55,875 nucleotides of DNA from a virus, in IMG/VR virus record IMGVR_UViG_3300044729_003382, positions 1 through 55,875 of that record. One strand, 5' to 3'. Both the position numbers and the translations under genes were made by a program. Shown piece by piece: positions 1 to 6,418 of the stretch (its first letter is position 1; each line of letters begins with the position of its first letter). The notes below the pieces were generated by a model that did no database searches, was not told the origin of the DNA, and was given only the letters and a program-made list of their open reading frames with translations.

Positions 1-32
1 TATTCAATGTGGGGTGTGAGTTCGTTGGTCAT
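1..32 (-). CDS. YwqK/MORN-like protein, N-terminal fragment cut by window edge
   Basis: An ATG at 32 opens MTNELTPHIE and runs off the left edge. The same opening (ELTPYIEY) starts the MORN-like proteins at 18662-19312 and 19317-19778, and a close variant starts the one at 1647-2036, so this is most likely another member of that family. It follows the 38-346 gene after a few bases. Only the first ten residues are visible. Confidence 0.5.
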   Translation of the reverse strand, partial: MTNELTPHIE

Positions 33-37
33 AACTT

Positions 38-346
38 TTATTCATTAATAATTGTGTATTCTGAGGCTTCTAATAAATCCAGTATATGTGCTATCTCATA
101 AAGGTCTAATGTTTCTAATGAAATTTCATCTTCATCAATCCCAGGAACACCCAACAGCGTTCCATCGGATGATAAACCCCCAACCGAATATGGTATTCTT
201 GACTCATCATCATAAATATCCTCTGTTACCCATATTCTAAATGGGGTTTTGAATTGAATGGCTTCAATTTTATTCTCCTCCAATATTCTTTTAATTTCAG
301 CAATAAAACCTCGGTATATTAACTGTACTGTATCCGTATTTGTCAT
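38..346 (-). CDS. hypothetical acidic protein, 102 aa
   Basis: Not recognised. The sequence is soluble and acidic, with a basic N-terminal half and a Glu/Asp-rich C-terminal half ending in SEYTIINE; no membrane segment or metal motif is seen. The start lies in the context AAAAGTTATG, which is used by many genes in this window. It sits between 368-637 and the truncated MORN-like gene and is probably co-transcribed with them. Confidence 0.6.
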   Translation of the reverse strand: MTNTDTVQLIYRGFIAEIKRILEENKIEAIQFKTPFRIWVTEDIYDDESRIPYSVGGLSSDGTLLGVPGIDEDEISLETLDLYEIAHILDLLEASEYTIINE

Positions 347-367
347 AACTTTTATTTTAGTAGTTTA

Positions 368-637
368 TTATTTAATTCCAGCCCATGCGTGTGTCCTATA
401 AATGGTCATCGGTCCAACCATTAAAGTAGAAACCTTACATTCCATTTCCTTATATAACTGAGAGTAGATATAAGAACGGAGTTGTTCACACGAATAGTAT
501 GTACCACTACCCACAGTATGGGGTTTACAAAAGGTTTCGATTATCGAACTGAGCGTTGGTTTACAAACAGTTATGGAAAGATAATCAAGAACATCATTAC
601 GCAACATCCAGTCGCCGGGAGGAAGGGAATTTTTCAT
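368..637 (-). CDS. hypothetical protein, about 89 aa
   Basis: Not recognised. It begins MKNSLPPGDWML and contains three Cys, including a YYSCEQ segment. An in-frame ATG at 646 exists, but the promoter -7 element lies at 660-668, so the ATG at 637 leaves a more plausible leader. The helical N-terminal half (NDVLDYLSI) may be a small helix-turn-helix, but this is weak. Confidence 0.55.
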   Translation of the reverse strand: MKNSLPPGDWMLRNDVLDYLSITVCKPTLSSIIETFCKPHTVGSGTYYSCEQLRSYIYSQLYKEMECKVSTLMVGPMTIYRTHAWAGIK

Positions 638-659
638 ATTTCTCATTTTGTCTTACATA

Positions 660-691
660 GTAAAGATACTACAAAAAACCCATATTTCCAA
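660..691 (-). promoter_or_regulatory. Bacteroidetes-type promoter, TATCTTTAC class
   Basis: On the minus strand TTGG (691-688) is followed after exactly 19 bases by TATCTTTAC (668-660), matching the -33/-7 layout TTTG-N19-TAnnTTTG of the Bacteroidetes primary sigma factor. An upstream TAAAATTTAACCTAAATTTAA block (split by position 709-725) recurs at the sister promoters near 1600 and 29200. It should drive 368-637 and the genes after it. Confidence 0.7.
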
Positions 692-733
692 GCTTTCTAT
701 ATTAAATTTAGGTTAAATTTTATTAAAATACGA

Positions 734-982
734 TTAATAGAATACTGCCATGGCTGACCTGAGCTCTTGCTCGTTGGTCACACGGAAGGTCTTTTCATCA
801 ATCGTTAGATTAGGGATGTTCTTCCATCGTTCTCGGGCCTGTGCGATGGCTTCTTCCACCGTATATGCCATTTCGGTATTCCATCCACCCAATTTGAAGT
901 TGTACATATACTCACACTTGCTTTTGGTGGCATTTGAGGTCGGCCGGATTGATTTGTTTTTCATAGGTTTGGGGTTTATCAT
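734..982 (-). CDS. hypothetical protein, 82 aa
   Basis: Not recognised. It has a basic N-terminus, a YNFKLGGWNTEMAYTVEEA segment and a helical C-terminus (TNEQELRSAMAVFY). The ATG at 982 overlaps the stop of the upstream gene as TAATG, which favours this start over the internal ATG at 964. The arrangement implies translational coupling with 982-1263. Confidence 0.6.
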   Translation of the reverse strand: MINPKPMKNKSIRPTSNATKSKCEYMYNFKLGGWNTEMAYTVEEAIAQARERWKNIPNLTIDEKTFRVTNEQELRSAMAVFY

Positions 983-1263
983 TACAAAGACTGCAACTCC
1001 GACTTGACATTATTCCAAAATTCAAGTGCCTCATCTTTTTGTGCTTCATACCAATACTGGTGAGTTGCTCCACAATCATCCCAATCAACATGGTTTGGGT
1101 CTAATGGTCTTGCGCTTAGTATTTCTTCAACCGCTATCAATGCGGATTCCTTAGCAAGTCTAATTCTAATACCATCTACAAGGTCATTTACTTGTGATAA
1201 AGATATCCCTACAAATTTTGAAATCAACTCGTATGCTTTTTCTTTTGGTGTCATGGTTTTCAT
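982..1263 (-). CDS. small phage family protein (TPKEKA...EFW type), 93 aa
   Basis: It opens MKTMTPKEKAYELI and ends with a W/F-rich helix (ALEFWNNVKSELQSL). The same plan, an N-terminal EKAxEL helix, a central Ala/Val/Ile helix and a terminal EFW-type helix, is shared with 24561-24839 and 27427-27696, so the three are paralogues. Such small helical proteins are frequent in phages of Bacteroidetes by my recollection; the function is unknown. Confidence 0.65.
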   Translation of the reverse strand: MKTMTPKEKAYELISKFVGISLSQVNDLVDGIRIRLAKESALIAVEEILSARPLDPNHVDWDDCGATHQYWYEAQKDEALEFWNNVKSELQSL

Positions 1264-1279
1264 GGGTTTAGGTTAAATT

Positions 1280-1573
1280 TTATTCATTACACCATTCGGG
1301 GTGAAGATAATGATACTCTTCTCTTAAATAAATGATTTGAAATTGCTGTGATTTGGGGATACCCCAAGCTTCAGTTTCCTGAACCCATATCAACCCCTTT
1401 TTAACCAACGAACCAACCCCACCACGAACGGATTTAATATCAATACCAATCTCTGATGCAATATCTTTTGCATCAACATCCGAAAACCCAGGTTCAGCAT
1501 ACAACCCATCAATCAAACAACTCAAAATGGTTTCTTCCAATTTCGTTAATCCTAAATCTTTGATTGTTTTCAT
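1280..1573 (-). CDS. winged helix-turn-helix DNA-binding protein, about 97 aa
   Basis: Residues about 5-60 read as a winged helix: LTKLEETILSCLIDG, a second helix with AKDIASEIGI, a recognition-like helix DIKSVRGGVGSLVKKG and a wing LIWVQE. It is probably a small transcription regulator. The gene directly follows its own TATCTTTAC-class promoter; the ATG at 1573 fits the leader better than the ATG at 1582. Its targets are not visible, but the palindromic operators at 2273 and 29264 are candidates. Confidence 0.65.
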   Translation of the reverse strand: MKTIKDLGLTKLEETILSCLIDGLYAEPGFSDVDAKDIASEIGIDIKSVRGGVGSLVKKGLIWVQETEAWGIPKSQQFQIIYLREEYHYLHPEWCNE

Positions 1574-1593
1574 ATCTCTCATTGTCTTACATA

Positions 1594-1625
1594 GTAAAGA
1601 TAGGGATAAATCCCTACTTTTCCAA
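1594..1625 (-). promoter_or_regulatory. Bacteroidetes-type promoter, TATCTTTAC class
   Basis: Minus-strand TTGG (1625-1622), 19-base spacer, TATCTTTAC (1602-1594). It is nearly identical to the promoters at 660, 2210, 2368 and 29200, including the AAGCTTGG start. It drives 1280-1573. Confidence 0.7.
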
Positions 1626-1646
1626 GCTTTCTATATTAAATTTAGG

Positions 1647-2036
1647 TTAATTTTTATTGATTATAAACCCATTCTTATAAGTAATGGTTTTATTTAAATT
1701 TCCACGCAAATCTAACCACTCTGCGATACCATCCAATACACCATTTGTATAAGGATACCTTACTCGAACCTTTCCATTTGGATAAAACTCTTTACTATAC
1801 CCATCTTCCTTTCCCTTCTTGTATGGGGTTCGCTCACGGATATTTCCGTTTTCGTAATACGATTCCCAAACACCATCCAGTTTCCCTTCCTTCAAAAAAC
1901 CTTTTGTCCATAGCTGACCGTTTTTGTGATACGATTCCCAAACACCAACCTGTTCTCCTTTTGAGTTGAATTGTCCTTTGGACAGCACATTTCCGTTGGG
2001 GTAGTATAAAATGTGGGGTGTGAGTTTGTTTTTCAT
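1647..2036 (-). CDS. YwqK-like MORN-variant repeat protein, 129 aa
   Basis: Nearly the whole protein is made of MORN-variant repeats of about 23 residues with the pattern YxNGNxxxKGxxxxGxxxGxWExY. This is the pattern of the MORN_2 repeats in the YwqK family, some members of which are annotated as antitoxins; the true role here is unknown. It ends with ITYKNGFIINKN. Paralogues lie at 1-32, 18662-19312 and 19317-19778. No toxin-like partner is evident next to it. Confidence 0.7.
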   Translation of the reverse strand: MKNKLTPHILYYPNGNVLSKGQFNSKGEQVGVWESYHKNGQLWTKGFLKEGKLDGVWESYYENGNIRERTPYKKGKEDGYSKEFYPNGKVRVRYPYTNGVLDGIAEWLDLRGNLNKTITYKNGFIINKN

Positions 2037-2083
2037 TGTCTGTTGGTTTGGTTGTTAAAGATTGTCTTAAATTACGCTAAAAA

Positions 2084-2191
2084 TCAACACCCAAACATCA
2101 AACCCACTATCGAACCCATTAGGAAAAACACAACCGCGAGTATGATTAAAGAGATGTAGTATTCGGTGTGGGGGTTAATTTCGTTTTTCAT
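2084..2191 (-). CDS. small single-span membrane protein, 35 aa
   Basis: An ATG at 2191 encodes MKNEINPHTEYY followed by a hydrophobic stretch (ISLIILAVVFFLMGSIVG) and ends in Cys. It lies about 20 bases below the TATCTTTAC promoter at 2210-2241, as the other first genes of this promoter class do. The hydrophobic span and placement support a real gene; no function can be assigned. Confidence 0.5.
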   Translation of the reverse strand: MKNEINPHTEYYISLIILAVVFFLMGSIVGLMFGC

Positions 2192-2209
2192 ATTTCTTTA
2201 TCTTACATA

Positions 2210-2241
2210 GTAAAGATAGGTATAAAACCCCAAACTTCCAA
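2210..2241 (-). promoter_or_regulatory. Bacteroidetes-type promoter, TATCTTTAC class
   Basis: Minus-strand TTGG (2241-2238), 19-base spacer, TATCTTTAC (2218-2210). A DnaA-box-like TTATCCACA (2258-2266) and a palindrome (2273-2290) sit directly upstream. It drives 2084-2191 and then 1647-2036. Confidence 0.7.
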
Positions 2242-2272
2242 GCTTTTTCCCAAAAAGTTATCCACATTCTAC

Positions 2273-2290
2273 TGTCCAATATATTAGACA
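2273..2290. promoter_or_regulatory. operator-like palindrome TGTCCAAT-N2-ATTaGACA
   Basis: An 18-base inverted repeat with one mismatch. A perfect version, TGTCCAAT-TT-ATTGGACA, lies at 29264-29281, again about 35 bases upstream of a TATCTTTAC-class promoter. Two copies in the same relative position suggest a binding site for a dimeric regulator. Confidence 0.5.
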
Positions 2291-2816
2291 CTATATAGTA
2301 GTAGTAGAGGAGCGCTGGTGGGGGAGGTGTATCTCTCTCTATATATATAAGGACACACCCCTGCGGAGTAAAGATACAACAGAAAATCCATATTTCCAAG
2401 CTTTTTTAAGATTATTTTTTCGTTTATTTCCCCCATACTATATAGTAGTAGAGAGAGGAGCGCTGGATATGTATCCTTATATACTATATAGTAGTAGTAG
2501 TACAGCGCCGGTCCTTACCGCAGAAACGGTGGGTGAGGTATGATTTAAAATATGTTAGGCGTGATGTAGAATATGTTAGCTATGACGCTTCCCCTATACT
2601 ATATAGTAGTAGTATATATAGTGTTATATATGAAACGAGATATGTTATATACTATATAGTAGTAGTAGAGAGAAGCGCTGAAGATTGCTTGTGTATTATA
2701 TACTATATAGTAGTAGAGAGAAGGTACGCACACACAGCGCTGTGTTATATTGTAAGTGCTTATTGTTATATACTATATAGTAGTAGAGAGAAGCGCTGAA
2801 GATTGTTTATGTGTTA
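2291..2816. repeat. direct repeats built on the palindrome TACTATATAGTA
   Basis: Six exact copies of the self-complementary 12-mer TACTATATAGTA begin at 2436, 2482, 2597, 2650, 2701 and 2771, with a truncated copy at 2291 and a degenerate one at 3325. Most are followed by GTAGTAGAGAGAA and then by a second palindrome, AGCGCT or AGCGCC. Spacing is uneven (46, 115, 53, 51 and 70 bases). The units at 2650 and 2771 share about 35 identical bases. No gene fits this stretch. It may be a replication origin, a partition-like site or a cluster of regulator sites. Confidence 0.75.
2368..2399 (-). promoter_or_regulatory. orphan Bacteroidetes-type promoter, TATCTTTAC class
   Basis: Minus-strand TTGG (2399-2396), 19-base spacer, TATCTTTAC (2376-2368), matching the other members of its class. 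Unlike them it has no ORF directly downstream: the next 170 bases hold a CT-repeat, one TATATAG unit and the promoter at 2210. It may make a non-coding transcript or a long leader. Confidence 0.6.
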
Positions 2817-2819
2817 TAT

Positions 2820-3395
2820 TGTGTGTGGGGAGTGTTATAGGGGATGTTTTTAGTGTTATAAAATTTTCCCCAATATTTATGGAAGCTAAATTGCTCTCCC
2901 GTCTCTCATGCCCCTCTTTCCCCGCTTTTCTTCGCAATTGAGGTATCATTATTAGTTTTGCTCCCCCCTTCCCTTCCCTCTCTCCTCCTTTCCCTTTCCT
3001 GTCTTGCTCCCTTTCTATTTTTGACAGGGTTTTTTTTGAAGGTTCATTTTAATACAATTTCGGTGTCAAATGGTATATAGTGGGGAAAAGTGGGGAAAAG
3101 TGGGAATTTTTACGATTATTACTCCATTTCTTCCTCTTTTCTTCTTCTTCTTCTGCTTTCGTTACTTATTTTTAGGTTATTTAGGTTATTTGGTTATGGG
3201 GTATCCTATATAGTGTATTGTTATTCTATATTAGTTATATATATATATATTCTTGTTCTTTTATACTCTCTCTCTCTATATATAGTATTGTTATTATTAT
3301 TTGTCTTAGTACTGCTACTATTACTACTATATAGTGCTATTATATTTTTTGTGTTTATTTCCCACTCACTCACTGCGTTCATTCGTTTCGGCGCA
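2820..3395. other. gene-free region with pyrimidine-rich tracts and TA repeats
   Basis: No credible coding frame is seen on either strand. The stretch holds a plus-strand pyrimidine-rich tract at about 2953-3012, a second one at about 3125-3152, a tandem TGGGGAAAAG pair near 3080-3103, TA and CT microsatellites at 3236-3290, and one degenerate copy of the upstream palindrome at 3325. Together with 2291-2816 it forms the longest non-coding interval of the window. Confidence 0.6.
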
Positions 3396-3425
3396 TAAAA
3401 AAACCCCAGCCTTTTGGGTTGGGGT
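3396..3425 (-). terminator. rho-independent terminator
   Basis: On the minus strand the stem ACCCCAACC / GGCTGGGGT (one mismatch) closes a short A-rich loop and is followed by seven T. It lies just past the stop of 3449-3763 and should end transcription of the leader-peptide gene cluster before the repeat region. Confidence 0.8.
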
Positions 3426-3448
3426 CTTACACTACTTTAAAAGTGTTT

Positions 3449-3763
3449 TTATCTGAATCTATCTAACCGGCTTTGTAATTTATCGTTCCACTCCGGCCCA
3501 CCTTTTAACCTGACCACTAATGCGTTCCCCGGTACTTTTAACGCATTACCTGTCAATGCCGATTGTACAATATATGAACTACCTTCTTTTCTATATATAC
3601 CTACCACATCCCTAACAAATATAGGTTCTTTCTCCCTACTATCTAAATCCAATACATTCATGCTTTTCTTTACTACACCTAAGCCAATGAAATTATTGCT
3701 TTCTGTCAGTAATACACTTTTTATTGCCTCTCTAATTAGCTGTCTTAATTGCGATACTTTCAT
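3449..3763 (-). CDS. probable packaged protein with N-terminal leader, 104 aa
   Basis: It opens with MKVSQLRQLIREAIKSVLLTE, the leader shared (with variation) by the genes at 3792, 4181, 4377, 5000 and 7615. The leader is amphipathic and contains IRE and LTE, which fit the (I/L)-X-E cleavage rule of T4-type prohead proteases. The remainder (SNNFIGLGVV onward) is a small basic domain with no recognised fold. It is the last gene before the terminator. The packaged role is inference. Confidence 0.65.
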   Translation of the reverse strand: MKVSQLRQLIREAIKSVLLTESNNFIGLGVVKKSMNVLDLDSREKEPIFVRDVVGIYRKEGSSYIVQSALTGNALKVPGNALVVRLKGGPEWNDKLQSRLDRFR

Positions 3764-3791
3764 ACTTTAATCCTTTTTTGATATTAATATA

Positions 3792-4130
3792 CTATTTGTG
3801 AATTTTTACTCTATGGAGAGATTTTATCAATTTAAATAATTTATCAAATTCCATTTGAGTAGTATTGTGCGTATCCCTAATACCTAACATATCCGGTGTT
3901 TTATTACCATACCCGCCAATTTTCTCAACTGCAGCATAATTACTTAATTTTGTTCTTTGACCATTATTCATCCTTACAAATACAGGATTTATTGGTTCAT
4001 GTGTTTTATCATCTTCTCTACTATATTCAGGTTTAAAGTGGACTTTATATAGAATTGTATCGGCAGTTGCTTCTCTCAATACTTGTTTTATTGCTTCTCT
4101 AATTAGCTGTCTTAATTGCGATACTTTCAT
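3792..4130 (-). CDS. probable packaged protein with N-terminal leader, 112 aa
   Basis: The start is set at the ATG of MKVSQLRQLIREAIKQVLRE, because this leader is conserved; an upstream in-frame ATG at 4172 would only add a translated copy of a duplicated intergenic segment. IRE and LRE are candidate protease sites. The body (ADTILYKVHFKPEYS onward) is basic and unrecognised; HNTTQMEFDKLFKLIKSLH near the end is helical. Confidence 0.65.
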   Translation of the reverse strand: MKVSQLRQLIREAIKQVLREATADTILYKVHFKPEYSREDDKTHEPINPVFVRMNNGQRTKLSNYAAVEKIGGYGNKTPDMLGIRDTHNTTQMEFDKLFKLIKSLHRVKIHK

Positions 4131-4135
4131 ACTTT

Positions 4136-4176
4136 GTTTCCTTATTAAGCATCTCTTTTTCTTCTCGACCACACCA
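4136..4176. repeat. duplicated intergenic segment, copy A
   Basis: About 40 bases (minus strand TGGTGTGGTCGAGAAG, then AAAAAGAGATGCTTAA, then AAGGAAAC) directly upstream of the leader gene 3792-4130 recur almost exactly at 4369-4408, upstream of 4181-4363. The duplicated block carries the purine-rich ribosome-binding region and marks a tandem duplication inside this gene family. Confidence 0.75.
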
Positions 4177-4180
4177 TATG

Positions 4181-4363
4181 TTACATGTCATAGTCTTTCA
4201 AACTTTCCAAAAGATTTTCTATACCTTCTTTGATAAGTCCGTTATATAATCCAACCTTTTTTAAGTTATATTTATTTTGTAGTAAATCTTTTTTTAGTTT
4301 TTCCAAAAATAGATCACTTTTTACTGCTTCTCTAATAAGCTTTTTTAATTCTAATGTTTTCAT
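4181..4363 (-). CDS. probable packaged protein with N-terminal leader, 60 aa
   Basis: A short member of the leader family: MKTLELKKLIREAVKSDLFLE followed by about 40 Lys/Leu-rich residues ending LLESLKDYDM. The conserved leader selects the ATG at 4363; longer frames upstream translate the duplicated segment. IRE and LFLE are possible cleavage sites. It may be little more than a leader plus a helical tail, like the small internal proteins of T4. Confidence 0.6.
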   Translation of the reverse strand: MKTLELKKLIREAVKSDLFLEKLKKDLLQNKYNLKKVGLYNGLIKEGIENLLESLKDYDM

Positions 4364-4368
4364 TGTGT

Positions 4369-4408
4369 GTTTCCTTTTAAGCATCTCTTTTTCTTCTCGA
4401 CCACACCA
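4369..4408. repeat. duplicated intergenic segment, copy B
   Basis: Second copy of the block at 4136-4176 with a one-base length difference. Here it also encodes the last residues (WSRRKRDA) of the upstream gene 4377-4661, so the duplication copied a gene end plus spacer. Confidence 0.75.
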
Positions 4409-4661
4409 AAGACCATTCCTTAGATACTTTATCAAACTCTCTTTGTACTTCTGGCCCTTTTTTCTTTACATAATCTTCAGCTTGTTCGGCGTAATCATCT
4501 AAATGAGTAGTACTACGATATAACCTCGCCGCATCCAATATTTTTCCGTTATCAATTAATCTCTTAAACTCTCTAAATGCTCCTAATTGACTAAAACTTT
4601 CTTTTAGTAATACATTTTTTACTGCTTCTCTAATAAGCTTTTTTAATTGTGATACTTTCAT
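4377..4661 (-). CDS. probable packaged protein with N-terminal leader, 94 aa
   Basis: It opens MKVSQLKKLIREAVKNVLLKE, with IRE and LKE as candidate prohead-protease sites, then SFSQLGAFREFKRLIDNG and further mostly helical, charged sequence. The C-terminus (VWSRRKRDA) lies in the duplicated intergenic block. The fold is not recognised. A ribosome-binding stretch AAGGAAAT precedes the ATG. Confidence 0.65.
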   Translation of the reverse strand: MKVSQLKKLIREAVKNVLLKESFSQLGAFREFKRLIDNGKILDAARLYRSTTHLDDYAEQAEDYVKKKGPEVQREFDKVSKEWSLVWSRRKRDA

Positions 4662-4686
4662 ACTTTATTTCCTTTTTTACTGTATT

Positions 4687-4995
4687 TTAAATTTTATGCT
4701 TTCCAAAGGTGTAATAATCTTGAGCTTCATCATCAGCACTCCATTTTGATTTGGCCAATTGTTTTACCTTTTCGGTTGGATTTTGGATGTATTGGATTGA
4801 ATATGGATCTTTTTCAACCGCTGCTAACTGAACCCTTTCTGATGGATTTTCTATGAATTCTATTGCCCATGCATACTGTTTAACCGCCGCTAACTGAATT
4901 AATTCACCATTATTATACACCTGTTTATCCAAAGTATATTTTGGATTCACTTCACCGATTTTGGTTAGGATATTTTTGAGTTGATTGTTTTCCAT
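4687..4995 (-). CDS. DUF4116-like repeat protein, 102 aa
   Basis: It carries two to three repeats of about 22 residues with the pattern NPSExVQLAAVxxxxxxIxYIxNP, the type called DUF4116, which forms helical hairpins. Its C-terminal repeats match those of the upstream neighbour 5000-5674 (both end with NPTEKVKQLAKSK). It lacks the leader, so it is probably a partial duplicate of that gene. Function unknown. Confidence 0.65.
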   Translation of the reverse strand: MENNQLKNILTKIGEVNPKYTLDKQVYNNGELIQLAAVKQYAWAIEFIENPSERVQLAAVEKDPYSIQYIQNPTEKVKQLAKSKWSADDEAQDYYTFGKHKI

Positions 4996-4999
4996 AATA

Positions 5000-5674
5000 T
5001 TAATATCCTTTTGATTTGGCCAATTGTTTTACTTTCTCTGTTGGATTTTCGATGAATTGGATTAAATATGGATTCTTTCTAACCGCCGCTAACTGAACCG
5101 CTTCTGATGGGTTTTTGATGTATTGGATTGAACCACCAACTTGTTCGACAGCTGCTAACTGAACTTTTTCTGATGGATTTTTGATGTATTCGATTGTCCA
5201 GGGGCCCATTGGTTTCTCTTTAACCGCAACTAACTGAACCTTTTCTGATGGGTTTTTGATATATTTGATTGACTTTGGATCCTCTTTAATCGCAGCTAAC
5301 TGAACCGCTTCTGATGGGTTTTTAATGAATTGGATTGCAGGACCGTCCCTTTTAACAGCAGCTAACTGAACCGCTTCTGATGGATTTTCGATGTATTGGA
5401 TTGAAAGACTATTCTTTTCAACCGCTGCTATTTGGTCTTTTTCGGATAATTTGTTTGATGGTTCAATATAAGGTTCGACATCAGATTTTTGTATTCTTAC
5501 TTGCCTCCAGCCATTTACGTTTTTTGCAAGGTAATATGTTGGATTGATTTTGTCTACCGTAAAGACATCACCTGAAGGGATATGTTTCACTTTTGAGCCT
5601 ATCTTGATTTCTGTCTCCAGCAATACACTTTTTACTGCTTCTCTAATAAGCTTTTTTAATTGTGATACTTTCAT
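5000..5674 (-). CDS. leader peptide plus DUF4116-like repeat protein, 224 aa
   Basis: Three parts are visible: the leader MKVSQLKKLIREAVKSVLLE (residues 1-20); a small beta-rich domain (about 22-70, IKIGSKVKHIPSGDVFTVDK), possibly SH3/KOW-like; and six tandem repeats of about 22 residues (about 77-215) of the type AVQLAAVKRDGPAIQFIKNP. Such repeats form alpha-helical solenoids, often for protein binding. With its leader the protein is a candidate for packaging into the head. Confidence 0.7.
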   Translation of the reverse strand: MKVSQLKKLIREAVKSVLLETEIKIGSKVKHIPSGDVFTVDKINPTYYLAKNVNGWRQVRIQKSDVEPYIEPSNKLSEKDQIAAVEKNSLSIQYIENPSEAVQLAAVKRDGPAIQFIKNPSEAVQLAAIKEDPKSIKYIKNPSEKVQLVAVKEKPMGPWTIEYIKNPSEKVQLAAVEQVGGSIQYIKNPSEAVQLAAVRKNPYLIQFIENPTEKVKQLAKSKGY

Positions 5675-5691
5675 ACTTTGATGCCTTTTTA

Positions 5692-6222
5692 CTAATAAAT
5701 ATATGTTTTTAATTTGTTTAATGTATTTTGTAAATTACTATTTTTGTGCAATATCCCAATACCCCCAGCGGCCTCCCACTTCGTTATAAAATCTTTTCTA
5801 TCATCAATTAAGATAGATGTTGGAGTTGCCCAGTTCTGCTTTTGATAGTTTATTATTGTGGGTGGGTTTCCCAAAAACCTTTTTATCCAAATCAACTTAC
5901 CCTTCTTTGACTCTGATATATTATACGATGGTGCTGATAATATAATAGGTTTATATTTTTTTATTTCTCGCCATAATAACATACCATTTTTTAATGGTGG
6001 TAATCCCGCCCAATATTGGTGTTCCTTCATCCCCTTCTCTACCAACTTTTCATTAAAATTATCCCAAAATTGCTTTCTCTCTTCGGGGGTTTTATATAAT
6101 GGGCCGGGTGGATTTCCCATAAATTTGGCGTATCCACTCACAAAATCTACCAATACACCATCCATATCACAGTATATAGTATAGGTTATGTTTTCTTTTA
6201 CAAGCGGTAATAGTTTTATCAT
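5692..6222 (-). CDS. HAD-superfamily 5'(3')-deoxyribonucleotidase-like phosphatase
   Basis: The core begins YCDMDGVLVDFVSGYAKFMG (about residues 17-36), with the DxDG(V/T) nucleophile motif of HAD phosphatases in the form typical of the NT5C deoxyribonucleotidase group. Motif II is PIILSAPS and motif III is SILIDDRKDFITKWEAAGG. At 176 aa it has the length of small phage nucleotidases, which dephosphorylate dNMPs or related substrates. It opens MIKLLPLVKEN, a short leader-like segment with an LVKE site, suggesting it too might be packaged. Confidence 0.75.
   Translation of the reverse strand: MIKLLPLVKENITYTIYCDMDGVLVDFVSGYAKFMGNPPGPLYKTPEERKQFWDNFNEKLVEKGMKEHQYWAGLPPLKNGMLLWREIKKYKPIILSAPSYNISESKKGKLIWIKRFLGNPPTIINYQKQNWATPTSILIDDRKDFITKWEAAGGIGILHKNSNLQNTLNKLKTYIY
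5693..5703 (-). promoter_or_regulatory. candidate late promoter motif TATATTTATTA
   Basis: The minus-strand motif lies about 20 bases upstream of the leader gene 5000-5674. Similar TATTTATTA/TATTTATAA motifs precede other leader genes and the endolysin, and lack the TTTG -33 box. This is AT-rich DNA, so chance matches are possible. Confidence 0.35.
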
Positions 6223-6224
6223 AA

Positions 6225-6235
6225 TTATAAATATA
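6225..6235 (-). promoter_or_regulatory. candidate late promoter motif TATATTTATAA
   Basis: A TATTTATAA-type motif immediately upstream of the HAD gene start at 6222. The distance is very short, so it may instead be part of an A/T-rich leader. Confidence 0.25.
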
Positions 6236-6238
6236 GAA

Positions 6239-6418
6239 CTATTTTTTATTACTAAAATTAGTTATGTAATTATAATCCGTTTCAAATCCACCTTTACCCT
6301 CTACAGTATTTGATGGCGCTAATTTAGTTTTTCCAGATTGATTTATACTATTAATTATTTTTTTACGAATAATATTACTCTGATTTACAATTCTGTTATT
6401 AAAATCGTTTATATTCAT
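6239..6418 (-). CDS. small hypothetical protein, 59 aa
   Basis: MNINDFNNRIVNQSNIIRKK opens a basic, Asn-rich protein ending NYITNFSNKK. Its ATG overlaps the stop of rpiB by four bases (ATGA at 6415-6418), strong evidence of translational coupling. Not recognised. Confidence 0.6.
   Translation of the reverse strand: MNINDFNNRIVNQSNIIRKKIINSINQSGKTKLAPSNTVEGKGGFETDYNYITNFSNKK

Noticed and set aside
2175-2399. Minus-strand ORF of 74 codons covering two promoters
   Set aside because: It is read through the TATCTTTAC promoters, an operator palindrome and a CT repeat, and has a Tyr/Pro-run composition; a small ORF at 2084-2191 fits the promoter better.
2291-2816. CRISPR array
   Set aside because: The repeats are short palindromes at uneven spacing, the intervening sequences vary greatly in length, and no cas gene is present.
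2533-3398. Plus-strand ORFs in the repeat and pyrimidine-rich region
   Set aside because: Their products are runs of Tyr/Ile/Val/Ser or Leu produced by TA and CT repeats, there are no ribosome-binding sites, and every other gene in the window is on the minus strand.
5858-6184. Plus-strand ORFs of 80-170 codons opposite minus-strand genes throughout the window
   Set aside because: They are antisense shadows: they lie inside well-supported genes, lack recognisable domains and lack ribosome-binding sites.
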